A stretch of 64,000 bases of DNA from the NCBI GenBank assembly GCA_004173235.1, contig SEAC01000002.1, forward strand, positions 186,001 to 250,000. Direction: 5' to 3'. The translations under genes were made by a program, and so were the position numbers. The DNA is from Chitinophagaceae bacterium (GTDB lineage Bacteria > Bacteroidota > Bacteroidia > Chitinophagales > Chitinophagaceae). Shown one piece after another: positions 41,817 to 48,949 of the stretch. The number at the start of each line of letters is the position of its first letter. Position 1 is the stretch's first letter. Under the pieces are notes generated by a model. That model was given only the letters and a program-made list of their open reading frames with translations, was not told the DNA's origin and ran no database searches.

Positions 41817-43004
41817 ATGAACGATCGTTTCGTGCAACGCCTCCGCACCGAGATCGAAGAGATCAAAGGCTCGGGGCTTTATAAAAATGAGCGCATCATC
41901 AGCTCGCCGCAAGGTGCCGAGATCACGGTCAACGGCCGCACGGTGCTGAACTTCTGCGCCAACAATTACCTAGGTCTTTCGTCGCATCCCCGCACGCTCG
42001 AAGCGGCACACCGCTACCTCGACGAACGCGGCTACGGCATGAGCTCCGTACGCTTCATCTGCGGCACGCAGGACATTCACAAGGAGCTTGAGCAAAAACT
42101 CGCCACCTTCCTCGGCACCGAAGACACGATCCTCTACGTGGCTGCTTTCGATGCCAACGGCGGGGTGTTTGAGCCCCTCTTCAACGAACAGGACGCGATC
42201 ATCTCCGACTCGCTCAACCACGCCTCCATCATCGACGGCGTGCGCCTTTGCAAAGCCCAGCGCTTCCGCTACGAGAACAACAATATGGAAGAACTGGAGG
42301 CGAAGCTGAAAGAAGCATCCGGTGCACGCAGCCGCATCATCGTTACCGATGGTGTGTTCTCTATGGACGGTACCGTTGCGCAGCTCGACAAAATCTGCGA
42401 CCTCGCCGATCAGTACGACGCGATCGTAATGGTGGATGAAAGCCATGCGTCCGGATTCATGGGCAAGACGGGCCGCGGCACCCACGAGCTCAAAGGCGTG
42501 ATGGGTCGCATCGACATCATCACCGGCACGCTCGGCAAAGCCCTCGGCGGTGCTTCGGGTGGCTTCACCTCAGGCCGCAAAGAGATCATCGAGCTTCTGC
42601 GCCAGCGCAGCCGTCCTTATCTTTTTTCCAACACGCTTGCTCCTTCCATCGTAGGTGCGTCCATCGCAGTGCTCGATATGCTCAGCGAAACCACCGAGTT
42701 GCGCGACAAGCTCGAAAGCAACACCACGTACTTCCGCGGCAAGATGACGGAGGCCGGCTTCGACATCAAGCCCGGCGAGCATCCTATCGTGCCGATCATG
42801 CTGTATGATTCCGTGCTGGCGGCAAAGTTTGCCGACGTACTGCTGGAGGAAGGCGTGTACGTTATCGGTTTCTTCTTCCCGGTTGTGCCGAAAGGCCTGG
42901 CGCGCATCCGCGTGCAGATATCCGCGGGCCACGACCGCACGCACCTCGACCGCGCAATAGCCGCGTTCACGAAGGTGGGTAGGGAGCTCGGTGTGATCAA
43001 ATAA
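41817..43004 (+). CDS. kbl: Glycine C-acetyltransferase (2-amino-3-ketobutyrate CoA ligase)
   Basis: 395 residues, normal length. A PLP enzyme of the alpha-oxoamine synthase family that makes or cleaves 2-amino-3-oxobutyrate in threonine breakdown; cytoplasmic. Motifs: [59 protein letters not shown] (PLP-binding Asp/His) and the PLP lysine near residue 241 in [17 protein letters not shown]. Closely related KBL and serine palmitoyltransferase/BioF enzymes share the fold; the N-terminal pattern ([15 protein letters not shown]) is typical of Kbl. No threonine dehydrogenase gene is adjacent. Confidence 0.93.
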   Translation: MNDRFVQRLRTEIEEIKGSGLYKNERIISSPQGAEITVNGRTVLNFCANNYLGLSSHPRTLEAAHRYLDERGYGMSSVRFICGTQDIHKELEQKLATFLGTEDTILYVAAFDANGGVFEPLFNEQDAIISDSLNHASIIDGVRLCKAQRFRYENNNMEELEAKLKEASGARSRIIVTDGVFSMDGTVAQLDKICDLADQYDAIVMVDESHASGFMGKTGRGTHELKGVMGRIDIITGTLGKALGGASGGFTSGRKEIIELLRQRSRPYLFSNTLAPSIVGASIAVLDMLSETTELRDKLESNTTYFRGKMTEAGFDIKPGEHPIVPIMLYDSVLAAKFADVLLEEGVYVIGFFFPVVPKGLARIRVQISAGHDRTHLDRAIAAFTKVGRELGVIK

Positions 43005-43032
43005 CCAGTGTTTCACTTTCTTGTTTTATGTA

Positions 43033-43059
43033 CGAGGCCCCCGCATAGCGGGGGCCTCG
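43033..43059. terminator. Terminator hairpin 1 between kbl and transketolase
   Basis: CGAGGCCCCCGC-ATA-GCGGGGGCCTCG, a perfect 12-bp stem; no T-run on either side. Confidence 0.75.
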
Positions 43060-43062
43060 TGG

Positions 43063-43098
43063 AAACCAAAGGCGTCGCACATGCGACGCCTTTGGTTT
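43063..43098. terminator. Terminator hairpin 2 between kbl and transketolase
   Basis: A 17-bp perfect stem (AAACCAAAGGCGTCGCA and its complement) with a 2-nt loop, 3 bp after hairpin 1; TTT at the plus-strand end and TTT at the minus-strand end make it bidirectional. Confidence 0.8.
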
Positions 43099-43118
43099 AG
43101 CTGATAGTTGGATGTCAC

Positions 43119-44075
43119 TTATTTCTTTCTCGCCATTGCTTTTTCAGCAGCAGCGACGATATGCTCGGGCGTGAGGCCGTATTTTTTCAGCAGCTGGTCG
43201 GGTGTGCCGCTTTCTCCGAACGTATCGTTGGTGCCTACGTATTCGATGGGTACGGGCACGTGCTTTGCCGCTACCTGTGCAACTGCATCACCCAGTCCGC
43301 CGATCACATTATGCTCTTCGGCGGTTACTGCGCAACCGGTTTTCTTCAACGATTTGATGATGGCTTCTTCGTCGAGCGGCTTGATGGTGTGGATGTTGAT
43401 CACTTCCACCGACAGCCCGCGCTCCTGGAGCTGCACGCCTGCCTGTATGGCCTGCCACACCATGTGGCCGCAGGCGAAGATGCTTACATCGGTGCCTTCG
43501 GAGAATTGCTGCGCCTTGCCCAGAACGAAGTCTTCCTCTTTGGTGAAGATGGGCCAAACCGGGCGGCCGAACCGTAGATATACGGGTCCTTCGTAATCGG
43601 CAATCGCCATCGTGGCAGCCTTCGTTTGCGCGTAATCGCAGGGCACCACTACGGTCATCCCCGGCAGCATCTTCATCATGCCGATGTCTTCGAGGATCTG
43701 GTGCGTGGCACCGTCCTCGCCAAGCGTTACCCCGGCGTGCGACGCGCAGATCTTTACGTTCTTGCCGCTGTAGACAACGCTCTGGCGGATCTGGTCGTAC
43801 ACACGGCCCGTAGAGAAGTTGGCAAAAGTAGTAGTGTAGGGGATCTTGCCGCCGATGGTGAGACCTGCAGCGATGCCGATCATATTCGCTTCGGCGATGC
43901 CTACCTGTACAAAGCGCTCGGGAAATTCTTTGATGAATTGCTGGAGCTTCAGCGATCCCGCGAGGTCGGCGGTGAGGGCCACAACATCTTTGTTGCTGCG
44001 CGCCACTTCCACGATGCCGTCGCCAAAGCCGCTGCGGGTGTCTTTCTTACCGGTAGGTTGTATGTCTTTGAGCAT
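43119..44075 (-). CDS. Transketolase, C-terminal subunit (split form)
   Basis: 318 residues. It holds the pyrimidine-binding and C-terminal domains only: GFGDGIVEVARSNKDVVALT, the catalytic Glu in FVQVGIAEANMIGIAAGL, TTTFANFSTGRVYDQIRQSV, HAGVTLGEDGATHQILEDIG, and LKKTGCAVTAEEHNVIGGLG in the C-domain. Split transketolases need a separate N-terminal (TPP-pyrophosphate-binding) subunit; none lies next to it, as galE is the next minus-strand gene. The start MLKDIQPTGKK at 44075 is preferred; TACCTTCG at 44101-44108 lies 33 nt upstream. Confidence 0.9.
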   Translation of the reverse strand: MLKDIQPTGKKDTRSGFGDGIVEVARSNKDVVALTADLAGSLKLQQFIKEFPERFVQVGIAEANMIGIAAGLTIGGKIPYTTTFANFSTGRVYDQIRQSVVYSGKNVKICASHAGVTLGEDGATHQILEDIGMMKMLPGMTVVVPCDYAQTKAATMAIADYEGPVYLRFGRPVWPIFTKEEDFVLGKAQQFSEGTDVSIFACGHMVWQAIQAGVQLQERGLSVEVINIHTIKPLDEEAIIKSLKKTGCAVTAEEHNVIGGLGDAVAQVAAKHVPVPIEYVGTNDTFGESGTPDQLLKKYGLTPEHIVAAAEKAMARKK

Positions 44076-44100
44076 GTTGCTGGGGTTGTGATTTCGGGGG

Positions 44101-44108
44101 CGAAGGTA
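44101..44108 (-). promoter_or_regulatory. -7 box of transketolase C-half gene
   Basis: TACCTTCG on the minus strand, 33 nt before the ATG at 44075. Confidence 0.4.
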
Positions 44109-44109
44109 A

Positions 44110-44275
44110 GGAACGTGAATCGTCAATGAGAGAAAGAACGCAGATCCGCCTGTGGCGGATACGCAGATTATTAAGATCAGTTATGATTTGCTTACGCCAA
44201 CAATAAATCTGCGCTTATCATAAAAATCATAAAAGAACTGGAGCCTGCCCCGCCCCTGCGGGGTTCTTTCTCTAG
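44110..44275. repeat. GAAAGAACGCAGAT foldback element
   Basis: GAGAGAAAGAACGCAGATCC, a short GATCCGCC-TGT-GGCGGAT hairpin, GCAGATTATTAAGATCAG, AAATCTGCGC..ATCATAAAAATCAT and a terminal GTTCTTTCTCTAG. The ends are inverted. It fills the gap between transketolase and the 3' end of galE and overlaps the galE stop. Confidence 0.85.
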
Positions 44276-45327
44276 TTGAGCGCCGCAGGCGCCGTACTGA
44301 ACAGCTCTTTGTCGTCGCGGAGACGCACTTCCCAGGCCCAGGCGGTGCGCATCATATCCTCAATGCCAAACTGCGGGTTCCAGCCGAGCTCGGTTACTGC
44401 TTTGTCGTTGTTGGCATAAATGGCCACTACGTCGCCGGGGCGGCGCGGACCCACTTCGTAATTCAGTTTTTGTTCCGAAACTTTTTCAAAGGCGTTGATG
44501 GCTTCGAGTACCGTCACCCCGTTGCCGGTGCCGAGGTTGAAGATCTCAGTGCCGGCGCTGTCGCGGCCTTCCTGCAGGAATTTGATGGCCAGCGTGTGCG
44601 CGTGGGCGATGTCGCTCACATGGATGTAGTCGCGGATGCACGAGCCGTCGCGCGTGGGATAGTCACCGCCATAAACCGTTAGCTTGGGCAGTTTCCCGAT
44701 TGCCGTTTGCGTGATCGCAGGCACCAGGTTTTGCGGTCTGCCGATGGGCAGCTCGCCGATCTGGTTGGACGGATGCGCACCCACCGGGTTGAAGTAACGC
44801 AGCAGGATGCACTTCGTAGACGAGCTGTTCTGGAAGTCGGTGAGTATGCGTTCGCCCATTTGCTTGGTGGCGCCATAGGGGCTCTCCGCGGGCTTCTGCG
44901 GGGTTTGCTCGGTCACTAGCTGCTCGTCGGGGTTGCCATACACGGTGCAGCTCGAAGAGAATACAAACCAGGGCACACTGAATTCCTGCACGCATTTGAG
45001 CAGGTTGATCAGCGAAGTCATATTGTTCTCGTAATACATCAGCGGCTTTTCCACCGACTCGCCAACGGCCTTGAAGGCGGCGAAGTGGATGATGCCCTGT
45101 ATGTCGCGGTTTTCCTGGAAGATGGCAAAGGTGTCGTCGAACGAACAGAGGTCTACTTTATAGTTCTTTACCTGCTTTCCCGTGATGCGCTCCACGCCAT
45201 CGAGGATCGCCGCGTTCGATCGCACGTTATTATCCACGCACAGCACTTCGTATCCATTCTCGATAAGGTCAACCACCGTGTGGGAGCCGATGTATCCGCA
45301 GCCTCCGGTAACCAATATTTTTGCCAT
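44272..45327 (-). CDS. galE: UDP-glucose 4-epimerase
   Basis: 351 residues. Interconverts UDP-glucose and UDP-galactose with tightly bound NAD, supplying galactose units for surface glycans. NAD motif ILVTGGCGYIGSHTVVDLI at the start, HFAAFKAVGESVEKPLMYYE, active-site Ser/Tyr-x3-Lys in SSSCTVYG and SPYGATKQMGE, LLRYFNPVGAHPS and SCIRDYIHVSDIAHAH. The start is fixed at the ATG at 45327 by family length and by TATTTTTG beginning 12 nt upstream; the upstream open frame lies in a repeat. The C-terminus ends inside the foldback element. Confidence 0.96.
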   Translation of the reverse strand: MAKILVTGGCGYIGSHTVVDLIENGYEVLCVDNNVRSNAAILDGVERITGKQVKNYKVDLCSFDDTFAIFQENRDIQGIIHFAAFKAVGESVEKPLMYYENNMTSLINLLKCVQEFSVPWFVFSSSCTVYGNPDEQLVTEQTPQKPAESPYGATKQMGERILTDFQNSSSTKCILLRYFNPVGAHPSNQIGELPIGRPQNLVPAITQTAIGKLPKLTVYGGDYPTRDGSCIRDYIHVSDIAHAHTLAIKFLQEGRDSAGTEIFNLGTGNGVTVLEAINAFEKVSEQKLNYEVGPRRPGDVVAIYANNDKAVTELGWNPQFGIEDMMRTAWAWEVRLRDDKELFSTAPAALN

Positions 45328-45331
45328 GCCA

Positions 45332-45359
45332 CAAAAATACAGCAATCGTGAATCGTCAA
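45332..45359 (-). promoter_or_regulatory. Promoter of galE
   Basis: TTG, a 17-nt spacer and TATTTTTG on the minus strand. The TTG and spacer lie in the CGTGAAT array, so the repeat supplies the -33 element. Confidence 0.55.
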
Positions 45360-45460
45360 TCGTGAAACGTGAGCCGTGAGCCGTCAGCCCCAAAGCGCGT
45401 ATAAGCAGAAGGGATGCCATCGGCATCCCCACTGAAATCAGGCTTAAGCCTCACGATTCA
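45344..45460. repeat. Inverted GTGAATC heptad arrays around a hairpin
   Basis: GTGAATC/GTCAATC/GTGAAAC/GTGAGCC/GTGAGCC/GTCAGCC (exact 7-bp period, 45349-45389), hairpin GGGATGCC-ATC-GGCATCCC (45411-45429), then GCCTCACGATTCACG as the inverted arm. Lies between galE and the 3' end of the PiT gene. Confidence 0.85.
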
Positions 45461-45465
45461 CGTCC

Positions 45466-46698
45466 TTACACAAACAAGTGCACGATAAAATACACCAGTG
45501 CTGCCAGGAGTCCGCTCACGGGGATGGTCAGGATCCAGGCCCAGAGCAGGTTGATGGTGACGCCCCAACGCACGGCCGACAGGCGCTTGGTGGCTCCAAC
45601 GCCGATGATGGAACCGGTGATGGTGTGCGTCGTGCTCACGGGGATCTTCAAAGCTTCGGTGACAAAGAGCGTGATGGCGCCGGCAGTTTCCGCGGCCACG
45701 CCTTCAAATGGCGTCACCTTGGTAATCCGCGTACCCATCGTCTTGATGATCTTCCAGCCACCCGAAATGGTGCCCAGCGCGATGGCGCTATAGCAGGCCA
45801 GCGGTACCCAGAATTCCATATGCCCGAGCGAAAAACGGTTGTGGTCATATGCTACCAGCGCAGCCATGATGATGCCCATCACCTTCTGTGCGTCGTTGCC
45901 GCCGTGGCCGATGGAAAAGGCCGCAGACGAAACGAGCTGCAGGCGCTTGAACCAGATGTTGCCTTTGTTCGCATTCAGCGACTGCAGGAAGAAAGTGAAC
46001 ACCGCCATCACCGTAAGGATGAAGGCAAGCAGGATCCACTTGAAGTTCTTGGAATAAAAGATCGTTTGCGCGAGGTAGCTCTTGTAGTTCGAACCTTTGG
46101 CCAGCACCACCGGGTCGGTTTCGAGGTTGCAGTACAGGAAGTACGCGATGCCCACGAGCACCAGCACAGAAATAAGCCGTGGAAAGAAGCCTTTGCGGAA
46201 GGAATAAAGGAACCACAACGAGATGGTAAATGCCATGATCAAACCCACCAGCGGCGCCACGAAGATGAAGCCCGCGGTAGTGAGGATGTTGGGGCTGTGA
46301 CTGAGGTTGATGGCGCCGAAACCCGCAGCCGCAATGCCCGCACCGGCGAAGCCGCCAATGAGCGTGTGCGACGACGATGAAGGAATGCCGAACCACCAGG
46401 TAAGCAGGTTCCAGATGATGGCGGCGATCAGCCCGGAGAAGATTACGCGCATCATGTTGGCCGAATCGGCCGCGTTCACGATGTCTTTGTTGACGGTCTT
46501 GGCCACCGTGTCTGCCACGCCGTGATCCTTGAAGATGAAGTAGGCGGCGAAGTTGAACACCGCTGCCCAAACCACCGCCTGGAACGGCGTCAGCACTTTC
46601 GTGGACACCACCGTTGCGATGGAGTTGGCGGCGTCGTGAAAACCGTTGATGTAATCGAAGATGATCGCGAGGGCTATGATGATGATGAGAAAGGTCAT
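45466..46698 (-). CDS. PiT-family inorganic phosphate transporter
   Basis: 410 residues, inner membrane, about 10 helices. The two inverted PiT signatures are present: IFDYINGFHDAANSIATVVS near the N-terminus and IPVSTTHTITGSIIGVGATK near the C-terminus, with FSIGHGGNDAQKVMGI in the middle. PiT carriers import phosphate-metal complexes with protons or sodium. The DUF47 accessory gene is 87 bp upstream on the same strand (with a palindromic repeat in the gap) and a phosphate-type porin is divergent from that, so this is a phosphate-uptake locus. Confidence 0.95.
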   Translation of the reverse strand: MTFLIIIIALAIIFDYINGFHDAANSIATVVSTKVLTPFQAVVWAAVFNFAAYFIFKDHGVADTVAKTVNKDIVNAADSANMMRVIFSGLIAAIIWNLLTWWFGIPSSSSHTLIGGFAGAGIAAAGFGAINLSHSPNILTTAGFIFVAPLVGLIMAFTISLWFLYSFRKGFFPRLISVLVLVGIAYFLYCNLETDPVVLAKGSNYKSYLAQTIFYSKNFKWILLAFILTVMAVFTFFLQSLNANKGNIWFKRLQLVSSAAFSIGHGGNDAQKVMGIIMAALVAYDHNRFSLGHMEFWVPLACYSAIALGTISGGWKIIKTMGTRITKVTPFEGVAAETAGAITLFVTEALKIPVSTTHTITGSIIGVGATKRLSAVRWGVTINLLWAWILTIPVSGLLAALVYFIVHLFV

Positions 46699-46704
46699 AG
46701 ACGG

Positions 46705-46785
46705 ATGGGGTGGCTTCGACTACGCTCGGCCTGACAAAAAGGGATGCCCTTCGGGAAAGTGGTCATCCTGAGCGTAGCCGAAGGG
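46705..46785. repeat. CTTCGACTACGCTCnGCCTGACA palindromic repeat
   Basis: CTTCGACTACGCTCGGCCTG (46713) and CATCCTGAGCGTAGCCGAAG (46764) are inverted arms of a long hairpin in the DUF47-PiT gap; a repeat type widespread in bacteria, also at 56964-57100. Confidence 0.85.
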
Positions 46786-47433
46786 TTATGCGTATTTAAC
46801 GATAATGGACTCAATCACGTTTGCCGCGTCTTCGCACTTGTCGGTAACGTCTTCCATCACCTGGTATACTTCGCGCTTCTTGATGATCTCTTTTGCATCG
46901 GGCTCCATGCTGAAGAGGCGCTCGATGAACATATCGGAGATGTCGTCGGCCTGGTTCTCGATCGAGTTGATGCGCACCAGCGAGTCGGTGATCTTGCGGA
47001 TGTTCTTCATATCGCGGAGTTCCATCACAGCGGTCTTTACTTCGCTGGTGGCCTGCACGATGAGTTCCGACAGGCGCTGGATTCCTTCGTCGGTGGGGTT
47101 GACGTGGTACAGCTTGATCTTCTTCGCAGAAGCATAGATGTAGTCGGCGATGTCGTCGAGCGCGGATGCAAGGAAGTGAATGTCTTCGCGGTCGAAGGGT
47201 GTGATGAAGTTGCGTCCCAGCTCGGTAAAGATCTTGTGGGTGAGCTCATCGGAAGCATGCTCGAGGTCTTCGATGGGCTTCACCATGTTCTGGCGCTTCG
47301 AAATGTCGGTTTCAGCTACGATGGCAGCCAGTTTCTGCGCCATGATATGGCCGTTGTTCGCCACTTCTTCGAATAACCCGTAAAACACCTTATCCTTGGG
47401 ACTGAACAGCTTCATGAAAGAGGTAAGTGCCAT
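46786..47433 (-). CDS. DUF47 (PhoU-like) phosphate-transport accessory protein
   Basis: 215 residues, all-helical like PhoU: FSPKDKVFYGLFEEVANNGH, EHASDELTHKIFTELGRNFI, TPFDREDIHFLASALDDIAD and ENQADDISDMFIERLFSMEP, with Glu/Asp metal-binding clusters. DUF47 proteins pair with PiT carriers and modulate them. It is the first gene of the unit; the frame is open 55 codons further but only from 47433 does family similarity start. TATTTTTG at 47455-47462 is a likely -7 box. Confidence 0.92.
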   Translation of the reverse strand: MALTSFMKLFSPKDKVFYGLFEEVANNGHIMAQKLAAIVAETDISKRQNMVKPIEDLEHASDELTHKIFTELGRNFITPFDREDIHFLASALDDIADYIYASAKKIKLYHVNPTDEGIQRLSELIVQATSEVKTAVMELRDMKNIRKITDSLVRINSIENQADDISDMFIERLFSMEPDAKEIIKKREVYQVMEDVTDKCEDAANVIESIIVKYA

Positions 47434-47454
47434 AATCTGTTTTGCTATTGGCAG

Positions 47455-47462
47455 CAAAAATA
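47455..47462 (-). promoter_or_regulatory. -7 box of DUF47-PiT operon
   Basis: TATTTTTG on the minus strand, 29 nt before the ATG at 47433. Confidence 0.55.
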
Positions 47463-47488
47463 CTACCATCGGCGGGGCCCTCACTTGG

Positions 47489-47515
47489 TAACGGAGAATT
47501 AATAGTAACTTAATA
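47489..47515 (+). promoter_or_regulatory. Candidate Pho box, three half-sites at 11 bp
   Basis: TAACG (47489), TAATA (47500) and TAATA (47511), each exactly 11 bp apart, in the divergent promoter region between DUF47-PiT and the porin gene. The last site lies 41 nt before the porin ATG; CACCTTTG (47526-47533) is the likely -7 box. Confidence 0.55.
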
Positions 47516-47551
47516 TAGGCTGCGGCACCTTTGCCGCCAAACCCGGTTTCC

Positions 47552-48883
47552 ATGTCTGCACTCCCTTTTGCCTGGCGTTGCATCAGGTCTTTCCGCATCG
47601 TAATTATAACGCTTGGTGTAGCAATGGCAACCGCGCATCCTGCTGCGGGTCAACGCTTTCTTTCGGATTACGACTCGACACTCTTCATGAAGGATACGCT
47701 GGTGAAGGTGGTATCGCGGTTCGAAAACCTGCACCTCAGCGGCTATATCCAGCCCCAATACCAGGTTTCCTCTGTCGAAGGAGCACCGGGCTACGAAGGG
47801 GGCAACTTTTCAGAGCATAGCAACAGCCGCTTCCTGCTGCGCCGCGCACGCATCAAGGTCGATTACCAGCTGCCGGCCCGGGGCAAGCCGCTGCCGCTGG
47901 CCCTCTTCACGTTCCAGTTCGACGTCACCGAGCGCGGCTCCATCGCCCGCGATATGTTCGCGAAATTCTACCTCCCCGCCAATCAATCCTGGTCGCTCAC
48001 CGCGGGGTTGTTCGCCCGCCCGTTTGGCTACGAGGTAAACCTTTCTTCGGCTTTTCGCGAGTCGCCCGAGCGCGCACGCGCATCGCAGGTGCTGATGCCC
48101 GGCGAGCGCGACCTCGGAGCCATGATCTCTTTCGACCCTGTGGTGCGCATGGCAGGCGCTCCCGCACTGAAGCTGGATGCCGGGCTGTTCAATGGCCCGG
48201 GCGTTACCGGCACCACCGACTTCGATTCCTATAAGGATCTGGCGGGCCGCATCACACTGAAAACTTATGAGCTTGGCTCTGCCTGGACCGTTGGCGGCGG
48301 CTTGTCTGCGCTGTATGGCGGATGGCGCCAGGACACGCGGTATGTGCATCGCTGGGTGCGGGGTTCCGGAAACTTCGACGTCGATTCCAGCGAGCGCAAC
48401 ATCGGCGCACGCGCACCGCGCCACTATTATGGCGCCGATGTGCAGCTGGCGCTGCGCCACGGCTGGGGAAAAACGGAGCTGCGCGCGGAGTACTGGACAG
48501 GCAAACAGCCCGGATCGGCAGGCAACATCTCCAACCCGGGCACGCAGCCGGATGGGCCCACGTACGTGCGCGATTTTAATGCCGGCATCTTCTACCTGCT
48601 GCAGAATATCGTGAACGAGAAGTGGGAGCTCGGCCTGAAGTACGACTGGTTCGACCCGAACCGCTACAGCGGCGGCACCGCCATCGGCGCGCCCGGCCGC
48701 AACCTGACGGTGGCCGATATCCGCTTTGATCAATGGAGCGGCGGGCTCACGTGGTATTGCAACAGGAACATAAAGGTGCTGGCCTGGTACGTGCGCGTGG
48801 TGAACGAGCGCACACAGCTTCCCGGCTTCGCTACCGACCGTTCCGATGATGTGTTCACACTGCGCACACAGTTTCGTTTTTGA
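47552..48883 (+). CDS. Porin O/P-like outer-membrane protein (phosphate-type)
   Basis: 443 residues. Signal peptide 1-33 (long, with a basic start), then LHLSGYIQPQYQVSS, RFLLRRARIKVDYQLP, FTFQFDVTERGSIARDMFAK, SLTAGLFARPFGYEVNLSS, SPERARASQVLMPGERDLGA: the pattern of OprO/OprP-like porins (PF07396), ending with TLRTQFRF. In Pseudomonas such porins pass phosphate or polyphosphate; in Bacteroidota selectivity is unproven. Divergent from DUF47-PiT with a shared 118-bp promoter region. The ATG at 47552 is used; the TTG at 47531 adds only seven residues and overlaps the -7 box. Confidence 0.88.
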   Translation: MSALPFAWRCIRSFRIVIITLGVAMATAHPAAGQRFLSDYDSTLFMKDTLVKVVSRFENLHLSGYIQPQYQVSSVEGAPGYEGGNFSEHSNSRFLLRRARIKVDYQLPARGKPLPLALFTFQFDVTERGSIARDMFAKFYLPANQSWSLTAGLFARPFGYEVNLSSAFRESPERARASQVLMPGERDLGAMISFDPVVRMAGAPALKLDAGLFNGPGVTGTTDFDSYKDLAGRITLKTYELGSAWTVGGGLSALYGGWRQDTRYVHRWVRGSGNFDVDSSERNIGARAPRHYYGADVQLALRHGWGKTELRAEYWTGKQPGSAGNISNPGTQPDGPTYVRDFNAGIFYLLQNIVNEKWELGLKYDWFDPNRYSGGTAIGAPGRNLTVADIRFDQWSGGLTWYCNRNIKVLAWYVRVVNERTQLPGFATDRSDDVFTLRTQFRF

Positions 48884-48937
48884 GCCCCAGTAGGCATTTT
48901 GCTCCGGGGAGGCTTATGCGTATTTTAGTTCGACGCA

Positions 48938-48945
48938 TACTTCCG
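48938..48945 (+). promoter_or_regulatory. -7 box of M14 peptidase gene
   Basis: TACTTCCG, 12 nt before the ATG at 48950. Confidence 0.4.
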
Positions 48946-48949
48946 CACC

